A stretch of DNA of 64,000 nt, from contig NZ_VLLB01000014.1 in assembly GCF_007830455.1 (NCBI RefSeq), forward strand, positions 18,617 to 82,616. Reading direction: 5' to 3'. The notes beneath the pieces were generated by a model. It did not search any database, had not been told where the DNA came from, and worked only from the letters and a program-made list of their open reading frames with translations. A program made the position numbers and the translations under genes. Below, piece after piece: positions 35,691-45,029 of the stretch. Position 1 is the first letter of the stretch. The number at the start of each line of letters is the position of its first letter. Source of the DNA: Pseudoduganella lurida (GTDB lineage: Bacteria; Pseudomonadota; Gammaproteobacteria; Burkholderiales; Burkholderiaceae_D).

Positions 35691-36536
35691 TTATTTCTGG
35701 CAATTCACACAGTAGAAGGTGGACCGCTGTCCCTGCTTGATCTGCCGGACCGGCGCGCCGCACACGCGGCACGGCAGGCCGCCGCGGTTGTACACGAAAT
35801 ACGAATTCTGGAAGTAGCCCGACTGGCCGTTGACGGCGATGAAGTCGCGCAGCGTGCTGCCGCCCTGGACGATGGCTTCGGCCAGCACGTCGCGGATCGC
35901 CTGCGCCAGCTTGTCGTAGCGCGCGCGGCTGACGCGGCCGGCCGGCGTCTTCGGATTGATCCCGGCGCGGAACAGGCTTTCCGAACAGTAGATATTGCCC
36001 ACGCCGACGACGATGTCGCCCGCCAGCAGGGCCTGTTTCACGGCGACGGAGCGCCCGCGCGTCTTCCTGAACAGCAGCTCGCCCGTGAATTCCGGCCCCA
36101 GCGGCTCCACACCCAGCCCGCGCAGCAGCAGGTGCGCATCCAGTTCGCCTTCCTCCTTCGGGTGCCACAGCACGGCGCCGAAGCGGCGCGGGTCCGTCAT
36201 CCGCAGGATCTGTCGTCCATTCGGCTGCCCCTGCGGCCCATCGACCACCAGGTCGAAGTGATCGTGCTTCTGCACCGGCGTATCGGGCGGCAGCACGCGC
36301 AGGTGGCCGCTCATGCCCAGGTGGATGATTAGCGTGCCGTGCTCGAACTCCACCAGCAGGTACTTGCCGCGCCGGCCCGTGGTGACCACCGTGCGGCCGG
36401 CCAGGATGTCCGGCAGCAGCGCGGGGAACGGCCAGCGCAGGCCGGCGCGGCGCAGCACCACCTCGCGCACCGCGCGGCCTTCCAGATGGGGCGCGACACC
36501 GCGCCGGGTAACTTCGACTTCCGGTAGTTCTGGCAT
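35691..36536 (-). CDS. mutM: Formamidopyrimidine-DNA glycosylase (Fpg/MutM)
   Basis: MutM excises 8-oxoguanine and formamidopyrimidines and cleaves the backbone. The mature N-terminus is MPELPEVEVTRRG, with the catalytic Pro after Met; Lys of the active site is in the early beta-sheet (GKYLLVEFE), and the zinc finger CRVCG...CVNCQK closes the protein. The start at 36536 is fixed by the PELPEVE motif since the amino-terminal Pro must be exposed. It is divergent from the TPR lipoprotein gene and heads the mutM-GTPase-mutY cluster. Confidence 0.96.
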   Translation of the reverse strand: MPELPEVEVTRRGVAPHLEGRAVREVVLRRAGLRWPFPALLPDILAGRTVVTTGRRGKYLLVEFEHGTLIIHLGMSGHLRVLPPDTPVQKHDHFDLVVDGPQGQPNGRQILRMTDPRRFGAVLWHPKEEGELDAHLLLRGLGVEPLGPEFTGELLFRKTRGRSVAVKQALLAGDIVVGVGNIYCSESLFRAGINPKTPAGRVSRARYDKLAQAIRDVLAEAIVQGGSTLRDFIAVNGQSGYFQNSYFVYNRGGLPCRVCGAPVRQIKQGQRSTFYCVNCQK

Positions 36537-36650
36537 AGGACGAATCGGGATAAACGGGGGCACCGGCGATGCCGTGAAACCATACTTCGTTACACCTGCA
36601 AACCTGCGCAGGCGATGGGTTGGGCGTAGAATCGGGGTTTCACCACTCGG

Positions 36651-38450
36651 ATGCATCCCTTGAAAAACGCACTCGCCATTGTAACCCTGACGGCCCTGCT
36701 GTCCGCGTGCGCTGTCGCGCCACACCACCAGTCACCGGCCGGGCAGGGCGACGGGATGGCGTCCGGTGCGGGAGAGGGCAAGGCGGGCGCCGATTCGATC
36801 GCCGCCGCCCTGCCTAAGGAAGACAAGCTGCCGGCGGTGGAACTGACGAGCGACCTGTTCTACAAGCTGACCAAGGCCGAGCTGGACTTCAAGAGCGGCC
36901 AGTGGCAGAGCGCCTACGTGTCGATGATGGTGCTGGCGCAGCAGACCCGCGATCCCCGCCTGGCGCGCCGTTCCGCCGAAATGGCGCTGGCCGCCAAGCA
37001 GGGCAACGAGGCCCTGGCCGCCATCCGCCTGTGGCGCGAGCTGGCCCCCGAGTCGGACGAAGCGGTGCAGTACTTCCTCGGCTTCGCCGTGCTGGGCGAC
37101 GACCTGACCGAATCGGAAGCCATCTTCGTGCAGCGCCTGGGGGCGGCGCCGGTGCCGGCCCGTGGCCTGGTGATGTTCCAGATGCAGCAGTACCTGCTGC
37201 GCGCCAAGGACAAGACGGCCGCGCTGGCCCTGATGGACCGCGTGCTGAAACCCTATGCGGACATGATGGAAAGCCACCTGGTGCTGGCGCAGGGCGCGTA
37301 TGCCGCCGAGGACCGCGAGCGCGCGATGCGCGAGGCGAAACGCGCGCTGGAACTCAAGCCAACTTCCGAACTGGCCGCGCTGACGATGGCGCAGGTGATG
37401 GGCGACGCGGATGCGGCCGGCCAGCTGTTCGCCAGCTTCCTGAAAGCGAACCCGCAGGCCCGCGAAGTGCGCGCCGCCTATGCCCGCCTGCTGGTGGAGC
37501 AGAAGCGCTACGACCAGGCGCGCGCCCAGTTCCAGGCGATGCTGAAGGACCAGCCGGACAATCCTGGCACGCTGTACGCGCTGGGCATCATGTCCCTGCA
37601 GGCCGGCGATCCCGCTGCGGCCGAAGCCCATTTCCGCCGCTTCGTCGAGGTGCTGGAGGCCAGCACGGAGGGAGAGCGCGATCCGTCGAAAGGGCTGGTG
37701 CTGCTGGCCCAGATCGCCGAGGAGCGGGGCGACTTCGATGGCGCGCTGGCCTGGCTGGACAAGGTGAGCAGCGACGACGAGCGCCTGTACCTGACCTCGC
37801 GCCTGAAGCGCGCCTACCTGACGGCGAAGAAGGGCGACCTGGAGCGGGCCCGCACGATGCTGCGCGAGATCGCGGCCGTCGATCCGGCCGAACAGGCGGA
37901 GGTGGCGCAGACCGAGGGGCAGCTGCTGCGCGACGCCGGCCGCGGCGAAGAAGCCTACCAGCTGCTGGCCGATGCCGTGCAGCGCTTCCCGGAAAGCCCG
38001 GACCTGCTGTACGACTTCGCGCTGGCCGCGGAAAAGCAGGGCAAGCCGGACGAGATGGAAACCGCGCTGCGCAAGGTGATGGCGGCCGTGCCGGAAAACC
38101 ACCACGCCTACAACGCGCTGGGCTACTCGCTGGCCGACCGCGGCGTGCGTCTCGACGAAGCGCAGGCGCTGATCGGCAAGGCGCTGCAGATGGCGCCGGG
38201 CGATCCGTACATCATGGATTCGATGGGCTGGGTGCAGTTCCGGCAGGGCAAACTGAAGGAAGCGGAAACCATCCTGCGCCAGGCCTACGCGCTGCGCAGC
38301 GATGCGGAGATCGCCGTGCACCTGGGCGAAGTGCTGTGGCAGCAGGGCCGGCGCGACGAAGCCCAGAAGCTGTGGCGCGAAGCCCGCACCAAGGACCCGA
38401 AGAACGACGCGCTGCGCGACACGCTGGCGCGCCTGAACACCAGCCTGTAG
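36651..38450 (+). CDS. Tetratricopeptide repeat lipoprotein (599 aa)
   Basis: The signal peptide ends in the lipobox LLSAC (Cys 20). The rest is almost entirely TPR helical repeats, for example in NAEQ-type units such as GTLYALGIMSLQAGDPAAAEAHF and AYNALGYSLADRG, a protein-protein interaction scaffold. It is immediately upstream of lolB, a conserved betaproteobacterial association, and may take part in envelope assembly. Function is otherwise not known. The start has no strong ribosome site. A palindromic repeat begins right after the stop. Confidence 0.88.
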   Translation: MHPLKNALAIVTLTALLSACAVAPHHQSPAGQGDGMASGAGEGKAGADSIAAALPKEDKLPAVELTSDLFYKLTKAELDFKSGQWQSAYVSMMVLAQQTRDPRLARRSAEMALAAKQGNEALAAIRLWRELAPESDEAVQYFLGFAVLGDDLTESEAIFVQRLGAAPVPARGLVMFQMQQYLLRAKDKTAALALMDRVLKPYADMMESHLVLAQGAYAAEDRERAMREAKRALELKPTSELAALTMAQVMGDADAAGQLFASFLKANPQAREVRAAYARLLVEQKRYDQARAQFQAMLKDQPDNPGTLYALGIMSLQAGDPAAAEAHFRRFVEVLEASTEGERDPSKGLVLLAQIAEERGDFDGALAWLDKVSSDDERLYLTSRLKRAYLTAKKGDLERARTMLREIAAVDPAEQAEVAQTEGQLLRDAGRGEEAYQLLADAVQRFPESPDLLYDFALAAEKQGKPDEMETALRKVMAAVPENHHAYNALGYSLADRGVRLDEAQALIGKALQMAPGDPYIMDSMGWVQFRQGKLKEAETILRQAYALRSDAEIAVHLGEVLWQQGRRDEAQKLWREARTKDPKNDALRDTLARLNTSL

Positions 38451-38506
38451 AAAATGGGGACAGACCCCATTTTTCAGGAAATTTTTTTGACAGGGACGGA
38501 CCCTGT
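38451..38506. repeat. Two adjacent palindromic units between TPR gene and lolB
   Basis: The first unit AAAATGGGG-ACAGA-CCCCATTTT (38451-38473) matches the core of the copies at 17857 and 19786. The second, ACAGGG-ACGGA-CCCTGT (38490-38506), is a diverged relative with a similar five-base spacer. They sit on the same strand within what looks like one operon, so they cannot simply be terminators at every site. Confidence 0.7.
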
Positions 38507-38545
38507 TTCCAGGACCCGCTTCATACCACTCACAACAAGGACCGC

Positions 38546-39163
38546 ATGATCAAGGCCCGCGCATTCCGCTTACCGGTATTCCACGTACCCTTCCTTGCCG
38601 CCGTGCTGCTGGCCGGCTGCGCTACCGTCCCGTCCACCCCGCCTTCCTCTGCACCCGTGGCAGCCTATGCCGACAGCCTGCAGCTGGAAGGCCGCCTGTC
38701 CGTCAACTATGTCCGCGCCGGCAAGCAGGAATCCATCTCCGGCAAGTTCGCCTGGCGCCAGGATGCCACCCGCACCGATGTCACGCTGTCGTCGCCCCTC
38801 GGCCAGGCGATCGCCACGATCGCCGTCACGCCAGGCCAGGCCGTGCTGAAGGAAGGGAACAATCCGCCCCGCACGGCGCCGGACGTGGATGCGCTGTCCA
38901 CCCAGGTGCTGGGCTGGCCGCTGCCGGTGTCCGGCCTGCGCGACTGGCTGCAGGGCTATGCGGTGGCGGAAAACGGCCAGCGCGTGGCCGCCAGCCCGGC
39001 GCGGAACACGCTCACCACGCGCGATGGCTGGCAGCTGGAATTCGTGTCGTGGCAGGACGGTGCCACGCCGAAGCCGCGCCGCATCGATGCGCGCCGCGGT
39101 GCCGGCGGCGACATCGAGGACATCGCGATCCGCATCGTCATCGACGATTCCGCCGCGAAGTAA
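38546..39163 (+). CDS. lolB: Outer membrane lipoprotein LolB
   Basis: LolB receives lipoproteins from the periplasmic chaperone LolA and inserts them into the outer membrane. The signal peptide ends in LLAGC (Cys 25). The hydrophobic barrel domain includes LEGRLSVNY, FAWRQDA, and LGWPLPVSGLRDWLQG. At 205 residues it is full length. The start has AAGGA at good spacing. The ispE start follows its stop after two bases. Confidence 0.94.
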   Translation: MIKARAFRLPVFHVPFLAAVLLAGCATVPSTPPSSAPVAAYADSLQLEGRLSVNYVRAGKQESISGKFAWRQDATRTDVTLSSPLGQAIATIAVTPGQAVLKEGNNPPRTAPDVDALSTQVLGWPLPVSGLRDWLQGYAVAENGQRVAASPARNTLTTRDGWQLEFVSWQDGATPKPRRIDARRGAGGDIEDIAIRIVIDDSAAK

Positions 39164-39165
39164 TC

Positions 39166-40080
39166 ATGGACACTCTGAAGAACTGCCCCGCGCCGGCCAA
39201 GCTGAACCTGTTCCTGCACGTGACGGGCCGCCGCGCCGATGGCTACCACCTGCTGCAGACGGCGTTCCAGCTGATCGACCGCGCCGACACGCTCGATTTC
39301 ACTTTGCGCGAGGACGACGCCATCCGCCGCGTGACGGCGGTGCCGGGCGTGCCGGAGGAGGGCGACCTGATCATCCGGGCCGCGCGCCTGCTGCAGCAGG
39401 AAGTGCTGCGCCGCACGGGCGCGCTGCCGCCGGGCGTCGACATCGCCATCCACAAGCTCCTGCCGATGGGCGGCGGTCTCGGTGGCGGCTCGTCCGATGC
39501 CGCCACCACGCTGATGGCGCTGAACGCCTTGTGGAAGGCGGGCCTGTCGAAAGACGAGCTGATGGCACTGGGCCTGCCGCTGGGCGCCGACATCCCGTTC
39601 TTCATTTTCGGCGCAACGGCGTTCGCGGAAGGCGTGGGCGAGGCGCTGCAGCCGGTCGCCGTGCCGGACGCCTGGTATGTCGTCATCGAACCGGGCGTGC
39701 AGGTGCCCACGGCCAGCATTTTTACATCGGACCATTTGACAAGGAACACGCCCGCCGTCATAATGGCGGACTTTTCCGGGCACTATGCCGAGCAGGGCAG
39801 TACGCTGCGGCAGTTTGGAAAGAACGATTTGCAACAGGTGGCCACCCGCCTGTTCCCGCCGGTAGCACAGGCGGTCGAATGGCTGGGGGCTTACGGCGAT
39901 GCCAGGATGACTGGCTCCGGTGCATGCGTGTTCTGCGCGTTCCATAGCGAAGAACAAGCCGACGCGGTACTCGAATCCTTCAATGCCCAGGCATTGAGTG
40001 CTACAGTACCTTCTACCTGGAAGGGGTGGAAAGCGAAAGCCCTGCAAGAGCATCCGCTGGGTGTGGTTATTCCACTCTGA
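39166..40080 (+). CDS. ispE: 4-diphosphocytidyl-2-C-methyl-D-erythritol kinase
   Basis: This GHMP kinase phosphorylates CDP-ME in the MEP isoprenoid pathway. The ATP-binding motif PMGGGLGGGSSDAATTL is visible near residue 100 and the N-terminal APAKLNLFLHV near residue 10; the C-terminal GHMP region has MTGSGACVFC. At 304 residues it is normal. The start after the lolB stop is set by MDTLKNCPAPAKLN. It precedes the tRNA-Gln promoter. Confidence 0.96.
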   Translation: MDTLKNCPAPAKLNLFLHVTGRRADGYHLLQTAFQLIDRADTLDFTLREDDAIRRVTAVPGVPEEGDLIIRAARLLQQEVLRRTGALPPGVDIAIHKLLPMGGGLGGGSSDAATTLMALNALWKAGLSKDELMALGLPLGADIPFFIFGATAFAEGVGEALQPVAVPDAWYVVIEPGVQVPTASIFTSDHLTRNTPAVIMADFSGHYAEQGSTLRQFGKNDLQQVATRLFPPVAQAVEWLGAYGDARMTGSGACVFCAFHSEEQADAVLESFNAQALSATVPSTWKGWKAKALQEHPLGVVIPL

Positions 40081-40102
40081 AAGTTGCGAAGCGTAAAAAG
40101 AT

Positions 40103-40131
40103 TTGGCGTAACGTTGGTTTGCTAGTATAAT
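40103..40131 (+). promoter_or_regulatory. Sigma-70 promoter for tRNA-Gln
   Basis: TTGGCG (40103-40108) and a perfect TATAAT (40126-40131) are separated by 17 bases. The predicted start site falls about 29 bases upstream of the tRNA. A terminator follows the tRNA, so prs may also be reached by readthrough. Confidence 0.75.
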
Positions 40132-40166
40132 GCTCGCCATCTGACGGAACGCAGTCAGTCAAGTGT

Positions 40167-40243
40167 AGGGGAATCGCCAAGCTGGTTAAGGCACCGGATT
40201 TTGATTCCGGCATACCAAGGTTCGAATCCTTGTTCCCCTGCCA
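40167..40243 (+). tRNA. tRNA-Gln (anticodon TTG)
   Basis: The 77-base gene folds as a cloverleaf: acceptor stem AGGGGAA/TTCCCCT with CCA encoded at the 3' end, anticodon stem CCGGA/TCCGG with loop TTTTGAT giving the anticodon TTG at 40201-40203, and a T arm containing GGTTCGAATCC. It is encoded between ispE and prs, as in many betaproteobacteria. Confidence 0.97.
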
Positions 40244-40297
40244 CCAATTTCCTCGGTCTGTCGATGCGCAGGCATCCAGCCGAGAAAAACAAAAAAT

Positions 40298-40325
40298 GCC
40301 CCTGCCGAGCCGGGGCTTTTTTATT
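40298..40325 (+). terminator. Intrinsic terminator after tRNA-Gln
   Basis: GCCCC (40298-40302) and GGGGC (40312-40316) form a short stem with a nine-base loop, followed by TTTTTTATT. An A-tract lies before the stem, so it could work on both strands. The stem is short but the U-tract is strong. Confidence 0.65.
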
Positions 40326-40392
40326 CCGGCGTTTTATTCACACACTGGCTTCATGCCGGTGGTATTTCAGAGCTTACCTTCCTGGGACTCCC

Positions 40393-41343
40393 ATGGCTTA
40401 CGAAAACCTGATGGTTTTTACCGGCAACGCTAATCCGGCGTTGGCAGAAGGGGTCGCGAAAAATCTCGGCATCCCTCTCGGCAAAGCGGTCGTTTCGAAG
40501 TTCTCCGACGGCGAAGTAATGGTCGAGATCAACGAGAACGTCCGCGGCAAGGACGTCTTCGTACTGCAATCGACCTGCGCGCCCACCAACGACAGCCTGA
40601 TGGAACTGATCCTGATGGTCGATGCGCTGAAACGCGCCTCCGCTGGCCGGATCACCGCCGCCATCCCGTATTTCGGTTATGCCCGCCAGGATCGCCGTCC
40701 GCGTTCCGCCCGCGTGGCCATCTCCGCCAAGGTCGTCGCCAACATGCTGGAAAGCGCCGGTGTCGAGCGCGTCCTGATCATGGACCTGCACGCCGACCAG
40801 ATCCAGGGCTTCTTCGATATCCCGGTCGACAATATCTACGCTTCGCCGATCCTGCTGGGCGACCTGCAGAAGAAGGATCACCAGGACCTGCTGGTGGTCT
40901 CGCCGGACGTGGGCGGCGTGGTCCGCGCCCGCGCGCTGGCCAAGCGCCTCGGCTGCGACCTGGCGATCATCGACAAGCGCCGTCCGAAAGCCAATGTCTC
41001 CGAAGTGATGAACATCATCGGCGACGTGGAAGGCCGCAACTGCGTGATCATGGACGACATGGTCGATACCGCCGGCACGCTGGTGAAAGCCGCCGAAGTG
41101 CTGAAGGAACGGGGCGCCAAGAAAGTCATCGCGTATTGCACGCACCCCGTGCTGTCCGGCCCGGCCATCGACCGCATCACCAATTCGTCGCTGGACGAAC
41201 TGGTGGTGACGGACACGATCCCGCTGTCCGAAGCCGGCAAGGCCTGCGGCAAGATCCGTCAGCTGACCTGTGCACCGCTGCTGGCCGAGACGTTCAAGCG
41301 CATCATCAAGGGCGATTCCGTGATCTCCCTGTTCGTGGACTAA
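40393..41343 (+). CDS. prs: Ribose-phosphate pyrophosphokinase (PRPP synthetase)
   Basis: It makes PRPP from ribose-5-phosphate and ATP, for nucleotide, His and Trp synthesis. Key motifs are the flexible catalytic region YARQDRRPRSA, DLHADQIQGFFD and the PRPP-binding loop MDDMVDTAGT. The ATG at 40393 (MAYENLMVFTG) gives the family-typical 316 residues. It follows the tRNA-Gln terminator and precedes rplY. Confidence 0.97.
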   Translation: MAYENLMVFTGNANPALAEGVAKNLGIPLGKAVVSKFSDGEVMVEINENVRGKDVFVLQSTCAPTNDSLMELILMVDALKRASAGRITAAIPYFGYARQDRRPRSARVAISAKVVANMLESAGVERVLIMDLHADQIQGFFDIPVDNIYASPILLGDLQKKDHQDLLVVSPDVGGVVRARALAKRLGCDLAIIDKRRPKANVSEVMNIIGDVEGRNCVIMDDMVDTAGTLVKAAEVLKERGAKKVIAYCTHPVLSGPAIDRITNSSLDELVVTDTIPLSEAGKACGKIRQLTCAPLLAETFKRIIKGDSVISLFVD

Positions 41344-41367
41344 GCAGCCACGACGTACCGAATCACA

Positions 41368-41408
41368 GGCGGCGCGACCGGATTTCTGGCGCGCCGCCAA
41401 AGTTTTTT
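41368..41408 (+). terminator. Intrinsic terminator after prs
   Basis: GGCGGCGCG (41368-41376) pairs exactly with CGCGCCGCC (41390-41398), and AAAGTTTTTT follows. It separates prs from rplY, which would then need its own promoter or readthrough. Confidence 0.75.
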
Positions 41409-41503
41409 CCGGGGGCAGCACAGCGCCGCCGGTTTCCGAGGATTCCTGGTCGCGGGAAGCCTCTTAACATGGGATGCGAATCCCAGCTCTTTTGGAGTAT
41501 CAA

Positions 41504-42106
41504 ATGAAAGTTGTTGCATTCAAACGCGAACTGCAGGGCACGGGTGCGAGCCGCCGCCTGCGTATTTCCGGCCAGACCCCTGGCATCATCTACGGTGGCG
41601 CCGAAGCCCCGGTGACGATCTCCCTGGACCACAACGCGCTGTACCACGCGCTGAAAAAAGAAGCGTTCCACGGCTCCGTGCTGGATCTGGAACTCGACGG
41701 CAAGGTACAGAAAGTCCTGCTGCGCGACTTCCAGGTGCACGCATACAAGCAACTGGTGCTGCACGCTGACTTCCAGCGCGTCGACGCGAACCAGCCAGTG
41801 CACGTCAAGGTGGCACTGCACTTCGAAAACGCCGACGTGTCGCCAGCCGTCAAGCTGCACGGCGCAACGATCAGCCACGTGCTGAACGAAATCGAGATCT
41901 CCTGCCTGCCAGGCCAGCTGCCGGAATTCATCACCGTCGACCTGACGAACATGGATGTTGGCACCTCGCTGCACGCATCGGCCCTGACGCTGCCGGAAGG
42001 CGTGACGATCGTGACCCACGGTTCCGATCTGACGATCGCTACCGCATCGATCCCGGCCGGCCAGGTGGCTGCCGAAGCCGCCGCAACGACCGAAGAGAAG
42101 AAGTAA
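41504..42106 (+). CDS. rplY: Large ribosomal subunit protein bL25 (Ctc/TL5 form)
   Basis: This 5S rRNA-binding ribosomal protein is the long form: an N-terminal L25 domain (about residues 1-92, AFKRELQGTGASRRLR) and a C-terminal CTC beta-domain (about 100-190). The start at 41504 follows TTTGGAGTATCAA. It ends with an Ala/Glu/Lys tail. Gene order prs-rplY-pth-ychF is conserved, here with two inserted membrane genes. Confidence 0.97.
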   Translation: MKVVAFKRELQGTGASRRLRISGQTPGIIYGGAEAPVTISLDHNALYHALKKEAFHGSVLDLELDGKVQKVLLRDFQVHAYKQLVLHADFQRVDANQPVHVKVALHFENADVSPAVKLHGATISHVLNEIEISCLPGQLPEFITVDLTNMDVGTSLHASALTLPEGVTIVTHGSDLTIATASIPAGQVAAEAAATTEEKK

Positions 42107-42125
42107 TCTTCCCTTCGCCGTGATG

Positions 42126-42153
42126 AAAAAACCCGCTTCGGCGGGTTTTTTTT
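42126..42153 (+). terminator. Intrinsic terminator after rplY
   Basis: AACCCGC-TTCG-GCGGGTT with a UUCG-type tetraloop is followed by eight T residues in all, with A residues on the other side. It is a strong canonical terminator. Confidence 0.93.
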
Positions 42154-42193
42154 CGCGCGTAGAATCGTCGATGGACCTTGTCGGGAGATTGCC

Positions 42194-42622
42194 ATGGCCA
42201 TCGACTGGATACACTTCACGCCGCTCGCTGCACTGGCGGGCGGCCTCCTCATCGGGCTGGGCGCGGCGCTGCTGCTCCTGTGCGACGGCCGCATTGCCGG
42301 CGTCAGCGGCATCCTGGGCGGCCTGCTGCGCGCCGCACCGGGCGAGCGCATCTGGCGGCTCGCCTTCCTTGGCGGCCTGCTGCTGGCCGCGCCCCTGTGG
42401 CGGCTGTTCACGCCGCTGCCGGCCGCGCTCCCGGTGGCCGATGGCGTGCTGCTCGTCGCGGCGGGGCTGCTGGTCGGCGTCGGCACCCGTGTCGGCAGCG
42501 GCTGCACCAGCGGCCACGGCGTGTGCGGCATCGCCCGCGCGTCGCCCAGGTCCATGACGGCCACCGCGCTGTTCGTCGCGGCCGGCGTCGCCACCGTCTT
42601 CCTCATCCGGCATGGAGGCTGA
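42194..42622 (+). CDS. YeeE/YedE-family membrane protein, first half (142 aa)
   Basis: This is a four-helix membrane protein of the YeeE/YedE superfamily, linked to transport of sulfur compounds such as thiosulfate. The motif GSGCTSGHGVCGIAR contains the conserved Cys residues of the family. A good site GGGAGA precedes the ATG. It corresponds to the N-terminal half of a full-length YeeE and pairs with the next gene, two bases after the stop codon. The transported species is not certain. Confidence 0.87.
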   Translation: MAIDWIHFTPLAALAGGLLIGLGAALLLLCDGRIAGVSGILGGLLRAAPGERIWRLAFLGGLLLAAPLWRLFTPLPAALPVADGVLLVAAGLLVGVGTRVGSGCTSGHGVCGIARASPRSMTATALFVAAGVATVFLIRHGG

Positions 42623-42623
42623 C

Positions 42624-43067
42624 ATGAACCACTGCATTGCACTGCTGGCCGGCCTGCTGTTCGGCATCGGCCTGATCCTGTCCGGCATGACGAACCCGGC
42701 GAAGGTGGCGGCGTTCCTCGACGTGGCCGGCGCCTGGGATCCGTCGCTGCTGCTGGTGATGGCGGGCGCGATCGGGGTGGCCACGCCCGCCTTTCGATGG
42801 GCCGCGCGCCACGAACGGACGTGGACGGGCGCGCCCATCCGCCTGCCGCCGGCGCGCCGCATGGATCCGCCGCTGGTATTCGGCAGTCTCGCCTTCGGCA
42901 TCGGCTGGGGCATCTCCGGCTACTGTCCCGGCCCCGTGCTGGCGTCGCTGACGATCGGCGGTGCCGGGCCATGGATCTTCGTCGCCGCGATGGTGGCGGG
43001 CATGAGTGTCTTCGAACTGGTGGAATGGTGGCGGCGCGCTTTTGTTTCGCGTGAAAGTCCGGGATAA
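42624..43067 (+). CDS. DUF6691 / YeeE-like membrane protein, second half (147 aa)
   Basis: The protein has about four membrane helices and the family motif GISGYCPGPVLASL with a conserved Cys; another conserved segment is GLILSGMTNPAKVAAFLD. The ATG at 42624 is chosen because GGAGG lies five bases upstream; an ATG at 42612 would overlap the previous gene. With the preceding gene it makes a two-component YeeE/YedE transporter, as often found beside sulfide or thiosulfate handling genes, although none is adjacent here. Confidence 0.85.
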   Translation: MNHCIALLAGLLFGIGLILSGMTNPAKVAAFLDVAGAWDPSLLLVMAGAIGVATPAFRWAARHERTWTGAPIRLPPARRMDPPLVFGSLAFGIGWGISGYCPGPVLASLTIGGAGPWIFVAAMVAGMSVFELVEWWRRAFVSRESPG

Positions 43068-43101
43068 TCCGCGTCTTTACATGCAGACTGTACAGCGCCC
43101 C

Positions 43102-43674
43102 ATGACCATCCGCCTGATCGTCGGCCTCGGCAACCCCGGGGCCGAGTACGAGCAAACCCGCCACAACGCCGGCTTCTGGCTGGTGGACAACCTCGCCGGC
43201 GGCCGCCTGCAGCGCGAAACCCGCTTCAACGCGCTGGCCGCGAAGACGTCGATCGGCGGCAGCGAAGTGTGGCTGCTGGAACCGCAGACCTACATGAACC
43301 GCTCCGGGCAGTCGGTCGGCGGCCTGGCGCGCTTCTTCAAGATCAATCCGGACGAGATCCTGGTCGTGCACGACGAGCTGGACCTGCCGCCCGGCGTGGC
43401 CAAGCTGAAGAAGGGCGGTTCGTCCGGCGGCCATAACGGCCTGAAGGACATCACGGCGGCGCTGGGCACGCAGGACTACTGGCGCCTGCGCATCGGCATC
43501 GGCCACCCGCGCACGCTGAACCTGGCGCAGAACGTGGCCGACTTCGTGCTGCACCGCGCGCGCCGCGAGGAGCAGCTGCTGATCGACGAGGCCATCGAGA
43601 AAAGCCTCAAGATCATCCCCCTCGCGGTGGCCGGCAAGATGGCTGACGCAACGATGCAACTGCACACGAATTAA
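43102..43674 (+). CDS. pth: Peptidyl-tRNA hydrolase
   Basis: It releases peptides from peptidyl-tRNA that has dropped off ribosomes. The catalytic His is in QTRHNAGFW and the Asp in VHDELDLPPG; the segment GLGNPGAEYEQ is the family signature. The start at 43102 (MTIRLIVGLGNPG) gives 190 residues; ATG 43081 would add seven residues. It lies in the rplY-pth-ychF order. Confidence 0.96.
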   Translation: MTIRLIVGLGNPGAEYEQTRHNAGFWLVDNLAGGRLQRETRFNALAAKTSIGGSEVWLLEPQTYMNRSGQSVGGLARFFKINPDEILVVHDELDLPPGVAKLKKGGSSGGHNGLKDITAALGTQDYWRLRIGIGHPRTLNLAQNVADFVLHRARREEQLLIDEAIEKSLKIIPLAVAGKMADATMQLHTN

Positions 43675-43802
43675 GCCCGTCCGGCTTGCCGCGGGACCCG
43701 CCGGACGGACCGGCACGGGCCCCGGCGCGCTATAATGGCAGACATTTTCCGCAACGGGCAGGGACCTTCTCCGGCGGGCGTAATCATTCAACAAGGAATT
43801 CC

Positions 43803-44894
<1,092 letters not shown>

Positions 44895-44929
44895 TCGATT
44901 TCGGGATCCGCTGGATCCCGCCCTCGTGC

Positions 44930-44964
44930 AAAAGCCCCGGTCTTCGCTGGACCGGGGCTTTTTC
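44930..44964 (+). terminator. Intrinsic terminator after ychF
   Basis: AGCCCCGGTC (44933-44942) pairs with GACCGGGGCT (44950-44959) around a seven-base loop, followed by TTTTT. A smaller stem GGGATCC-gct-GGATCCC lies at 44903-44919. Confidence 0.92.
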
Positions 44965-45029
44965 GCGTCCGGGAAATGCAATGCCCGTCACAGCCACTCG
45001 CGGGATTGTTGTCGAATGGTGTCGCCACG

